Source: CBHWET01 sp966112985 (lineage in GTDB: Bacteria; Verrucomicrobiota; Verrucomicrobiia; Limisphaerales; JACDHS01). Taken from it: a stretch of 8,221 nt of DNA. Every line of letters begins with the position of its first letter. Position 1 is the stretch's first letter. The stretch spans positions 1 to 8,221 of the forward strand of contig CBHWET010000230.1 of NCBI GenBank assembly GCA_966112985.1, written 5' to 3'. The notes below the pieces were generated by a model that was not told where the DNA came from, ran no database searches, and was given only the letters and a program-made list of their open reading frames with translations. Below, piece by piece: positions 1 through 5,650 of this stretch. Made by a program: the position numbers and the translations under genes.

Positions 1-1
1 G

Positions 2-46
2 TGTTACCCATGTCTTGAACCAAATCTGTTACCTATCTCCTGAACC
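2..46. repeat. Two direct 20-bp repeats, probable insertion-sequence end
   Basis: TGTTACCCATGTCTTGAACC (2-21) is followed 25 bp later by TGTTACCTATCTCCTGAACC (27-46); 17 of 20 bases match. Closely spaced TGTTACC(C/T)ATGTC-type repeats are familiar from the ends of transposons of the IS481/IS21 kind, where the transposase binds several end repeats. I infer that an insertion sequence, or its remnant, lies to the left of the window and ends here. No transposase coding sequence is visible inside the window, so the family assignment rests on memory of end sequences only. Confidence 0.45.
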
Positions 47-56
47 TGCACCAACA

Positions 57-75
57 AGCCCGCCTCGGGCGGGCT
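57..75. terminator. GC-rich hairpin, possible terminator
   Basis: AGCCCGCC and GGCGGGCT form a perfect 8-bp stem around a 3-nt TCG loop. The bases after it on the plus strand (CTTCC) are only a poor U-tract, so this is at best a weak intrinsic terminator for whatever lies left of the window. It lies between the IS-end repeats and the WYL regulator and would insulate the regulator from read-through. Confidence 0.4.
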
Positions 76-126
76 CTTCCATCGGACTCAACCAGGTCAA
101 CAGAAACAACCAAACCAAATCGAACA

Positions 127-1242
127 ATGACAATACCTCCCGCCGACGAACCATCCGGAAAAGAAAACAATCCGAACGCCGTCCCAACCACCCAACCCGA
201 TCCATGGGCCGATCAGTTACGTCAGCACGGTCGCGTGATGATCATTCATCGCGCGTTTAATGAACTGAAGAAAGACGAGTATCTCACACAGGACGAACTC
301 GGCGAACTCTGCGGCATCACCCGGCAAGCCATCGCTCCTTATCTCCGTCACATGGAGGACGATCTTCTGCTGCCGATCACGAAAGGTCCTGCGGGTGGTT
401 ACGCCTACAAGGAAAAGGTCGATATCGTGCCGCACCTGCTCATCAGCCAGCAGCTCTGTTATCAACTGATGCTCGCGATCAAAAGCTCCAACAACTTCTG
501 CACCAAAAAAGAAGGCGACGCCATCAAACGCTGGTATCGCCGCATTTCTGCGCTGATTGGTGAAGAAGCAAACCTCGATTTCAAACGCATGGACCGCTGC
601 CTTTCGTTCAGCAGTATTCTCACGCCGCGTTTTGATCCGTCGCTCATTCAATTCTTCTGGCGTTGCGCGACCGAACGCATCCAGGTCGAGCTCACTTACA
701 AGACACCGAACAGCGATACCAAGCCCCGTACCCTCGACGTCCTGCACGTGCGCAAGCTGCTCCATGATTGGATCGTCTACGCCTACGATCACCTCAGCAA
801 AGAGTTCCGGAAATTCTCACTGAGTCGAATGGAAGACATCCTCGTCACCGGCAAAACTTTCGACCCACACATCAAATTCAAGTTGAGCAAATACCTCGAT
901 GGCGCCTTTGAAGTGTACACCGGCGGCGAGAAGGTCGACGTGAAACTCTACTTCCGCAAACAGCAATCCCACATCATCCGCGAAAACGACGTGAGCTGTG
1001 AAACCACCCGCGAAGACCGCCCGTGCGGCGGCCTGATTTTGGGACTGAAAGTCTCCAGCTTCATCGACCTCCTAAAATTCATGCGCACCTTCGGCAACGA
1101 CTGCGTCCCCTTGGAACCGCGCTCAATCGTGCAGGAATGGCACGATATCGCCAATCTCATGGCCCGCGACTCCACCGCCGTCCTCAACGGAACATTTCAA
1201 TTCGATCCACCGGAGGAAAAGAAAGAAGAAGCCGCAAAATAG
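127..1242 (+). CDS. WYL-domain transcriptional regulator with N-terminal winged HTH
   Basis: A 371-residue cytoplasmic protein with the layout of a WYL-family regulator. Residues about 35-98 form a DeoR-like winged helix-turn-helix: a helix with YLTQDELGELCGITRQAIAPYL, then a basic/glycine wing near KGPAGGYAYKE. Residues about 180-250 match a WYL domain: VELTY, a prolonged loop, W215-I216-V217 in place of the W-Y-L signature, and FSLSRMEDI with R234 as the usual ligand-side arginine. Residues about 265-345 fit the WCX C-terminal extension. WYL regulators usually repress or activate nearby genes on binding nucleic acid or nucleotide ligands, and many sit in accessory or defence loci; here the ligand and targets are unknown. 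The ATG at 127 has no clear Shine-Dalgarno sequence. The first 25 residues are Pro/Asn-rich and probably disordered. The stop lies 6 nt before an inverted repeat copy, so it appears monocistronic. Confidence 0.8.
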   Translation: MTIPPADEPSGKENNPNAVPTTQPDPWADQLRQHGRVMIIHRAFNELKKDEYLTQDELGELCGITRQAIAPYLRHMEDDLLLPITKGPAGGYAYKEKVDIVPHLLISQQLCYQLMLAIKSSNNFCTKKEGDAIKRWYRRISALIGEEANLDFKRMDRCLSFSSILTPRFDPSLIQFFWRCATERIQVELTYKTPNSDTKPRTLDVLHVRKLLHDWIVYAYDHLSKEFRKFSLSRMEDILVTGKTFDPHIKFKLSKYLDGAFEVYTGGEKVDVKLYFRKQQSHIIRENDVSCETTREDRPCGGLILGLKVSSFIDLLKFMRTFGNDCVPLEPRSIVQEWHDIANLMARDSTAVLNGTFQFDPPEEKKEEAAK

Positions 1243-1248
1243 TCCCTA

Positions 1249-1345
1249 GTCCCGTAGGGACGCCCGACAATAACCCCGGCTTTCAAGCCGGGAGCCCGTT
1301 CCAAAATCAATCCACCATTCTGCCGCAGGCGCGAGCGGAGCGAGT
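1249..1345 (-). repeat. Composite REP-like repeat, copy 1 (inverted)
   Basis: This is the only full copy in inverse orientation. In plus-strand order it has the short palindrome GTCCC-GTA-GGGAC (1249-1261), the spacer CGCCCGACAATAAC, the long stem CCCGGCTT-TC-AAGCCGGG (1275-1292), a variable linker, and then the CTGCCGCAGGCGCGAGCGGA half ending near 1345. It starts 6 nt after the WYL stop codon. The linker differs from the other copies, with AGCCCGTTCC where they have TTAAAGACA on this strand. Confidence 0.9.
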
Positions 1346-1363
1346 TTTTAACTCAACGGAAAA

Positions 1364-1385
1364 GGAACAAAGGAACAAAGGAACA
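1364..1385 (+). repeat. Short tandem repeat GGAACAAA, about 2.75 units
   Basis: GGAACAAA occurs at 1364-1371 and 1372-1379, then GGAACA at 1380-1385. It directly follows repeat copy 1 and precedes the 1442 gene by about 56 nt. The purine-rich units resemble Shine-Dalgarno sequence but are too far from the chosen start to act as one. Slippage expansion is the simplest explanation. Confidence 0.8.
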
Positions 1386-1441
1386 TCCACAGCCATCGAA
1401 ATGGATGTTTTCCACGAATTCTGCCAATATCGGAAATATTT

Positions 1442-1915
1442 ATGGCCGACGTCGCACCGAAACTCTATTTCCTGGATAAACAACTCGACGGACATTTGGT
1501 TCGGTTTCTGTGGTACGATTATACTGATGATACAGACACCAAATGCCTTCTGCCATCAGATCACTGGCTGATCCGAACCTTTGCTAACTGCCGGGATAAT
1601 CTTTGTAGCGCTGAGTGCGGGCTCGTTCGCGAAAAGTTTCTGGAACTGGCGGAAAAAATTAAAACCAACCGCAGCCAACTCGAAAAACTGTGGACGGAAA
1701 ATGTCGTCGAAAGTTTGCTTCAGGAGATCGCAACTATCCATGCAGCAACAGTATACGCTGAGAAACAGACGACGTACGTTTGCGCATGGATTTACGGCGA
1801 TGAAGAATCGGAGACTTTACTAAAGAGAACTTTGGCTGGCCTTCCTTCACTCGAAGAACAAGGTAAACTCCTTTCAGCCTCGTTTCGGTTCTACGACTTT
1901 TTTGCCCCCCATTAA
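1442..1915 (+). CDS. Hypothetical protein, first gene of a two-gene operon
   Basis: I do not recognise this 157-residue protein. It has no signal peptide or membrane segment and looks cytoplasmic and largely alpha-helical in the middle (residues about 62-108, Lys/Glu/Leu-rich). It starts with KLYFLDK, has a cluster of Cys residues (35, 50, 55, 59), and carries C114-x-W116-x-Y118-G-D-E121, a motif also found in the next gene at a similar relative position. ATG 1442 is the only ATG in frame after the repeat region; no Shine-Dalgarno sequence is evident. The next gene starts 21 nt after the stop, which suggests co-transcription. A shorter overlapping frame from ATG 1401 (57 codons) is less convincing. 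Confidence 0.6.
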   Translation: MADVAPKLYFLDKQLDGHLVRFLWYDYTDDTDTKCLLPSDHWLIRTFANCRDNLCSAECGLVREKFLELAEKIKTNRSQLEKLWTENVVESLLQEIATIHAATVYAEKQTTYVCAWIYGDEESETLLKRTLAGLPSLEEQGKLLSASFRFYDFFAPH

Positions 1916-1936
1916 ACAGTGGTATAGGCACGCGAC

Positions 1937-2566
1937 ATGAACAAACGTCTCTACTTCTTTACGGGCAAACTCCACGCACTGGAATTCTACCTGCGTTTTT
2001 TGCGGCCATCTTTTTACAGTACGTGTGATCCGGCTTTCCCGCTCCTCTATCGAACAAGTGAAGCGTATTGGATGTATTATCGGTTTTTCGGCGGTTACTT
2101 CGCAGACGCGAGGGTGTTTCGCACGAATCTGATGAACATTTTTGTTTATTTCGCGCGGCACCGCGTTGAAGTCGAAAGAGACCTCGCGAAAGTGGTCAGC
2201 GGAAAGTATGAGCTCTACATCGACTGCGAAGAAGATCGATTGCAAGAAATAGAACGGTGGAATCTCACTGCTGCGAAGGCACTATCTCCGGAATTAATTT
2301 ATCGAGAGTGCCTGGTGGATATTCAAACTCTGGTCAAGTTATCGGAATCTGCAAAGCTATGTCTTTGGCGTTATGGCGACGAAGGGATGTATGGGAAGCA
2401 ACGTCTTGAGGCTGATTTGAAAAGTTTTGGATCATGGGATCGGGTCGAGAACTTTTTCGCGCTGCCACATTACGTTGATGCAACACGGCACATCAGTAAT
2501 GCGGAGCAGCTGGCACGCGTACGATATGAAAAGGCCGTTAAAGACTTTCAGGCCATTTCTGTTTAA
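1937..2566 (+). CDS. Hypothetical protein, second gene of the operon, possible distant paralogue of the first
   Basis: An unrecognised 209-residue protein, rich in aromatic residues in its first 75 positions (FYLRFLRPSFY, YWMYYRFFGGYF). These are too broken by charged residues to call transmembrane helices. It begins RLYFFTG, comparable to KLYFLDK in the preceding protein, and contains C142-x-W144-x-Y146-G-D-E149, the same motif as in its neighbour, followed in both by a Lys/Leu-rich helix. This suggests a common fold or a duplication that has diverged widely, but the similarity is only local and was judged by eye. The ATG at 1937 lies 21 nt after the upstream stop, without a clear ribosome binding site. 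The gene ends 25 nt before repeat copy 2. The encoded function cannot be inferred. Confidence 0.65.
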   Translation: MNKRLYFFTGKLHALEFYLRFLRPSFYSTCDPAFPLLYRTSEAYWMYYRFFGGYFADARVFRTNLMNIFVYFARHRVEVERDLAKVVSGKYELYIDCEEDRLQEIERWNLTAAKALSPELIYRECLVDIQTLVKLSESAKLCLWRYGDEGMYGKQRLEADLKSFGSWDRVENFFALPHYVDATRHISNAEQLARVRYEKAVKDFQAISV

Positions 2567-2591
2567 GTGCCGAGCTGTGAATTTTTGTGAG

Positions 2592-2687
2592 ACTCGCTTC
2601 GCTCGCGCCTGCGGCAGAATGATTGAATTGATTTGTCTTTAACCCCGGCTTGAAAGCCGGGGCTATTGTCGGGCGTGCCTACGGCAC
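2592..2687 (+). repeat. Composite REP-like repeat, copy 2
   Basis: Starts ACTCGCTTCGCTCGCG, continues CCTGCGGCAGAATGATTGA, then a short AT-rich linker TTTGTCTTTAA. The long hairpin is CCCCGGCTT-GA-AAGCCGGGG (2643-2662, 9-bp perfect stem), then GCTATTGTCGGGC and the short palindrome GTGCC-TAC-GGCAC (2675-2687). It begins 25 nt after the stop of the 1937 gene. It is the most intact copy and the best reference for the family. Confidence 0.92.
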
Positions 2688-2690
2688 TTT

Positions 2691-2705
2691 GGGACTCTGA
2701 GTCTC
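2691..2705. promoter_or_regulatory. Small palindrome upstream of the ATP-grasp gene
   Basis: GACTC-T-GAGTC (2693-2703) is a perfect odd palindrome. It extends outward by a G-T wobble and a G-C pair to 2691-2705. It lies about 40 nt before the GTG start of the ATP-grasp gene, where an operator could be. No regulator binding this sequence is known to me, and a palindrome this short could arise by chance. Confidence 0.2.
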
Positions 2706-2744
2706 CACTTCCTAGTTGGTTGTTCCCTGATACGCTATTTTCAC

Positions 2745-3623
2745 GTGAAACTTTTGTTTCCATGTCATCCACTAAAATCACGTTTGCCGGACCCGGACTA
2801 TGAATTCGAGGTGGATGCGGCGCGGCGCGCTGGTTTCACTTGTGAGTTTTACAATTTAGAAACACTTCGCAGCGGTGATGCCACCGGGGCTTGCGCCAAT
2901 TTGGACAACGCTGACGCGACGAACCACGATATTCTTCATCGCGGTTGGATGATGAGTGAGTTGCTGTATACGCAGCTTCACAGCGAATTAGCGCGAAAGG
3001 GCTACAACCTGATTGTTACTCCGGAGCAATATGCGGAGGCGCATTATCTTCCGAATGCGTATCCTCATATCGCCAAAGAAACGGCAGAATCTGTGTGGAT
3101 CGAGGGAAAGGATATCGAAACAGCGTGGGCAACTTATCAACGACTCAGTGACACTCCTGTCCTGGTAAAAGACTTCGTTAAATCAGCCAAGCATCGGTGG
3201 AACGAGGCGTGTTTTGTTCCCGCCAAAACGTCACGGGAACGATTCGATCAAATTATCCATGCGTTTGTTCAGGCACGCGGCAATGAATTCAACAAAGGCA
3301 TCGTGTTTCGGCGATATCATGAACTGGTCACACTTCAACACGATATTCGCGGCCAGCCGGTTCATGAAGAATACCGGATGTTCTTTTGGAAACATGATTT
3401 GCTTGCAGCTACACCTGCACTGCGCGGCGAAGGCCCCTTTTCTGAGAAAGCAAAATGGGCTGAGATCGCCCGACGTTTTCGGAGTCCTTTTATTTCAATG
3501 GATGTGGCACGGCAGACGGACGGCTCCTTTCTTGTCGTTGAGGTCGGGGACGGTGGCGTTTCAGGGTTGCCGCCATCAATCGATGCAGACACCTTCTATC
3601 GCGAGCTTCGGCGACGATCTTGA
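2745..3623 (+). CDS. ATP-grasp domain protein, R2K clade family 3 (DUF4343 type)
   Basis: A 292-residue soluble protein that covers the whole R2K_3 ATP-grasp family pattern. In order it has DILHRGWMMS (63-71), LIVTPEQYAEAHYLPNAYP (89-107), VKDFVKSAKHRWNEACFVP (141-159) with ATP-binding lysine candidates K142, K146 and K149, GIVFRRY (185-191), EEYRMFF (208-214), then SMDVA (251-255) and EVGDGGVSGLP (266-276) with the acidic Mg-ATP ligands D253, E266 and D269. ATP-grasp enzymes join a carboxylate to an amine or thiol via an acyl phosphate, so a peptide- or amide-bond ligase role is inferred; substrates of this clade are not known to me. The start is GTG 2745, giving MKLLFPCHP, with no strong Shine-Dalgarno sequence. 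The gene is flanked by repeat copies 2 and 3 and seems monocistronic. No partner acceptor peptide is visible. Confidence 0.85.
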   Translation: MKLLFPCHPLKSRLPDPDYEFEVDAARRAGFTCEFYNLETLRSGDATGACANLDNADATNHDILHRGWMMSELLYTQLHSELARKGYNLIVTPEQYAEAHYLPNAYPHIAKETAESVWIEGKDIETAWATYQRLSDTPVLVKDFVKSAKHRWNEACFVPAKTSRERFDQIIHAFVQARGNEFNKGIVFRRYHELVTLQHDIRGQPVHEEYRMFFWKHDLLAATPALRGEGPFSEKAKWAEIARRFRSPFISMDVARQTDGSFLVVEVGDGGVSGLPPSIDADTFYRELRRRS

Positions 3624-3646
3624 TTGCGCAGGTGCTCTCCTATGAT

Positions 3647-3742
3647 ACTCGCTTCGCTCGCGCCTGCGGCAGAATGATTGATTGTGTTTCTTTTAACCCC
3701 GGCGTTGAAACGCCGGGCTATTGTCGGGCGTGCCTACGGCAC
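3647..3742 (+). repeat. Composite REP-like repeat, copy 3
   Basis: Same order as copy 2: ACTCGCTTCGCTCGCG half, AGAATGATTGATTG linker, long hairpin, then GTGCC-TAC-GGCAC (3730-3742). The long hairpin here is CCCGGCGTT-GA-AACGCCGGG (3698-3717). The stem sequence differs from copy 2, yet all nine pairs still form, which supports selection or a function on the structure. It starts 23 nt after the ATP-grasp stop. Confidence 0.92.
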
Positions 3743-3815
3743 TTTGATCTGCACACTTCGTTGCCTTACCGGATCTTCGACCGTGTCCTACTTGTTGACC
3801 CGTCGGAGAATTTGC

Positions 3816-3861
3816 GTCCCGTAGGGACGGTCCGAGAATAGCCCGGCATTTCAATGCCGGG
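3816..3861 (-). repeat. Solo two-hairpin REP unit upstream of the transposase
   Basis: GTCCC-GTA-GGGAC (3816-3828), spacer GGTCCGAGAATAG, then CCCGGCATT-TC-AATGCCGGG (3842-3861). This is the two-hairpin half of the composite repeat without the GC-rich CGCTCGCG half, in the same orientation as copy 1. It lies about 50 nt before the transposase start. The inner pair of the long stem is A-T here, a further compensatory variant. Confidence 0.88.
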
Positions 3862-3882
3862 TCCAATCGCAGAGTTGAATAA

Positions 3883-3895
3883 GTTCCGTAGGAAC
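3883..3895. repeat. Short palindrome GTTCC-GTA-GGAAC next to the transposase start
   Basis: A 5-bp stem around GTA, matching the short hairpin of the repeat family with a paired C-to-T / G-to-A change. It is followed by GGCTGAATAC, similar to the spacer after the other short palindromes, but no long stem follows. It lies 14 nt before the transposase ATG and may mark the left border of the transposase unit or act in its own regulation. Confidence 0.75.
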
Positions 3896-3909
3896 GGCTG
3901 AATACGACA

Positions 3910-4356
3910 ATGCCATTTGTCGCCGGATATTATCATTTTGTTTTTAGCACGAAAGAACGGCGACGGTTTCTAACACCGAACATCCGGGAGCGGCTTTTTC
4001 CATTTATCGGCGGCATCGCTCGTCAGAACAAGATGAAGGCCCTACAGATCGGCGGGGTGGAAGATCACGTGCACATTCTGGTATCAATGCCAGCCACGCT
4101 GTCGATTTCCAAGGCGGTCCAATTATTAAAAGGCGGCTCGTCCAAATGGTTGCACGAAACATTTCCAGACTGCCGATTGATGCAGTGGCAGGAAAAGTAT
4201 GGAGCGTTCACCGTGAGTGTTTCCCAATTGGACAAGATCGCAAAGTACATCGCCAACCAGGAAGAGCATCATCGCAAACTAACGTTTCAAGAGGAACTGT
4301 TGATGTTATTGCAGAAGCATCGCGTGGATCACGACGTCCGGTATATGTGGGATTAG
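3910..4356 (+). CDS. IS200/REP-associated tyrosine (Y1, HUH) transposase
   Basis: A 148-residue single-domain Y1 transposase of about the usual length. The N-terminal strand AGYYHFVFSTKERRRFL matches the family's YH-x-VF-x-TK-x-R-x-x-x-L pattern. The HUH motif H53-V-H55 lies in GGVEDHVHILVSMP. SKAVQLLKGGSSKWL (67-81) and WQEKYGAFTVSVSQ (93-106) are the typical middle blocks, and the nucleophile is Y113 in AKYIANQEEHHRK. All catalytic residues are present, so the enzyme appears intact. Such enzymes cut and rejoin single-stranded DNA next to hairpins, forming a 5'-phosphotyrosine. No TnpB accompanies it. The adjacent hairpins related to the dispersed repeats favour a RAYT role over a classical IS200, but the Pfam family (Y1_Tnp) is the same. 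There is no clear Shine-Dalgarno sequence; the nearby palindromes could limit translation. Confidence 0.9.
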   Translation: MPFVAGYYHFVFSTKERRRFLTPNIRERLFPFIGGIARQNKMKALQIGGVEDHVHILVSMPATLSISKAVQLLKGGSSKWLHETFPDCRLMQWQEKYGAFTVSVSQLDKIAKYIANQEEHHRKLTFQEELLMLLQKHRVDHDVRYMWD

Positions 4357-4363
4357 TTCATCC

Positions 4364-4376
4364 GTCCCTGCGGCAC
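4364..4376 (+). repeat. Decayed short palindrome downstream of the transposase
   Basis: GTCCCTGCGGCAC differs at two positions from the GTGCCTACGGCAC that ends the plus-oriented composite copies. One of the changes breaks a stem pair. It begins 7 nt after the transposase stop and is followed by ACTT-type sequence as after copies 2 and 3. It may be the right border of the transposase unit. Confidence 0.45.
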
Positions 4377-4443
4377 TTCGAGGCACGATTTGACAGTCAT
4401 CGAACTCCGCCTACTTTGCGCGCAGTGTTACGAACACTGACTG

Positions 4444-5499
4444 ATGCCTACATTATTTGATCCCATTGTTATAGGCGACCTGCGGTTGCCGAATCGTATT
4501 TTCATGGCGCCATTGACCCGGTGTCGTGCCGGAACAACGCGTGTGCCAAATGAATTGATGCGGGAATATTACACGCAACGCGCTTCGGCTGGATTGATCA
4601 TTTCCGAAGCAACGTCGGTGTCGCCCATGGGTGTTGGTTATCCAGGGACACCGGGCATTTGGTCGGAAGAACAAGTGCAGGGATGGAAACGGATTACAGA
4701 TTCGGTTCACAAGGCCGGAGGTCATATGCTCCTGCAACTTTGGCACGTCGGTCGTATTTCTGATCCCATTTATCTCGACGGCAAGCTGCCGGTGGCTCCC
4801 AGTGCGATCGCGGCCGCCGGCCACGTCAGCCTGTTGCGTCCGAAGAAAGCGTTTGTCACGCCGCGCGCATTGGAACTGCAGGAAATTCCAGGGATTATCG
4901 AAGCCTACCGCGTCGGCGCGGAGAACGCGAAACGCGCAGGGTTCGACGGTGTGGAGATTCATGGTGCCAACGGCTATTTGCTGGATCAGTTTCTTCAGGA
5001 CAAGACCAATCATCGCACCGATCAGTACGGCGGTTCGATCGAGAACCGGGCACGTCTCATGTTGGAAGTGACCGACGCTGTGGTGTCGGTTTGGGGGAAA
5101 GGACGTGTCGGGATGCATCTTGCGCCTCGCGGTGATGCGCACGACATGGGCGACTCCAATCCAGCAGCGACCTTCGGTTATGTGGCGAAGGAATTGGGAA
5201 AACGAGGGATTGCGTTCATCTGTGCGCGTGAAGCGCTGGGAGAAAAACGGCTTGGGCCACAATTGAAAGCGGCGTTTGGCGGCATCTATATCGCGAACGA
5301 AGCGTTTACGAAACAGACGGCGGAAGAGGTATTGCGCAATGGAGAAGCGGATGCAGTGGCTTTCGGAAAACAGTTCATTGCGAACCCGGATTTGCCGAAG
5401 CGTTTTCGTCACGACCTGCCTTTGAACGAACAGGATTCGACCACGTTTTACGGCGAAGGGCCGAAGGGATACACCGACTATCCGTTTGCGGATGCGTGA
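4444..5499 (+). CDS. Old Yellow Enzyme family alkene reductase (NemA-like)
   Basis: A full-length 351-residue FMN-dependent ene-reductase, a single TIM barrel of typical size in the cytosol. It would use NAD(P)H to reduce activated C=C bonds, and related enzymes also reduce N-ethylmaleimide or nitro compounds. Visible motifs are RIFMAPLTRCRA (18-29, FMN-binding T25), QLWHVGRIS (98-106), and EIHGANGYLLDQFLQD (171-186) with substrate ligands H173 and N176 and proton donor Y178. TDQYGGSIENRARL (192-205), the FMN-phosphate strand DAVAFGKQFIANPDLP (303-318), and the C-terminal GYTDYP follow. Where NemA has VGIRVSP, this protein has VGMHLAP, so His225 replaces the arginine that normally contacts FMN; I believe this marks a known OYE subgroup. 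ATG 4444 has no clear Shine-Dalgarno sequence. It lies 87 nt after the transposase and ends 34 nt before repeat copy 4. Substrate cannot be told. Confidence 0.93.
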   Translation: MPTLFDPIVIGDLRLPNRIFMAPLTRCRAGTTRVPNELMREYYTQRASAGLIISEATSVSPMGVGYPGTPGIWSEEQVQGWKRITDSVHKAGGHMLLQLWHVGRISDPIYLDGKLPVAPSAIAAAGHVSLLRPKKAFVTPRALELQEIPGIIEAYRVGAENAKRAGFDGVEIHGANGYLLDQFLQDKTNHRTDQYGGSIENRARLMLEVTDAVVSVWGKGRVGMHLAPRGDAHDMGDSNPAATFGYVAKELGKRGIAFICAREALGEKRLGPQLKAAFGGIYIANEAFTKQTAEEVLRNGEADAVAFGKQFIANPDLPKRFRHDLPLNEQDSTTFYGEGPKGYTDYPFADA

Positions 5500-5533
5500 T
5501 CGAACCCACTGGTTACCGATAGCTGGAGATGAA

Positions 5534-5630
5534 ACTCGCTCCGCTCGCGCCTGCGGCAGAATGATTGATTTGTTTTGTCTTTAACCACCGGCTTGAAAGC
5601 CCGGGCTATTGTTGGCCATGCCTACGGCAC
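5534..5630 (+). repeat. Composite REP-like repeat, copy 4, partly decayed
   Basis: ACTCGCTCCGCTCGCG half, CCTGCGGCAGAATGATTGA, linker TTTGTCTTTAA, then CACCGGCTT-GA-AAGCCCGGG, where substitutions spoil the outer stem. The final palindrome reads ATGCC-TAC-GGCAC (5618-5630), with the first pair lost. It lies between the convergent alkene reductase and DUF4240 genes, 34 nt after one stop codon and 20 nt from the other, in a position where it could serve both as a transcript end. Confidence 0.9.
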
Positions 5631-5650
5631 TCGCGTTAGGTGCGGTGACG

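Larger units (their letters stand above)
3816..4376 (+). mobile_element. Candidate RAYT/IS200-like unit: transposase with flanking REP palindromes
   Basis: The single transposase gene is bordered upstream by a solo REP unit plus a second short palindrome (3816-3895). Downstream lies a decayed palindrome GTCCC-TGC-GGCAC (4364-4376), which reads like the short palindrome of the plus-oriented composite copies. Inverted REPs around a lone Y1 transposase are the hallmark of REP-associated tyrosine transposase loci. The exact borders are my inference; no target-site change can be judged without an empty site. Confidence 0.5.

Noticed and set aside
1401..1571. 57-codon frame from ATG 1401 overlapping the start of the 1442 gene
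   Set aside because: It is shorter, has no recognisable features, and the 1442 frame is longer and shares motifs with its operon partner.
2716..2743. Possible sigma-70 promoter (TTGGTT with a downstream TATTTT) before the ATP-grasp gene
   Set aside because: No -10 hexamer stands at 16-18 bp spacing, and the best match would overlap the start codon region.
127..4356. A defence island built from the WYL regulator, unknown gene pair, ATP-grasp and transposase
   Set aside because: No nuclease, helicase, toxin or other effector is recognisable, and the genes are separated by repeats, so proximity alone does not support a defence system.
4453..5412. Long 319-codon open frame on the minus strand opposite the alkene reductase
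   Set aside because: It is antisense to a gene with unmistakable OYE motifs, and its protein is rich in Arg, His and Cys without any family pattern.
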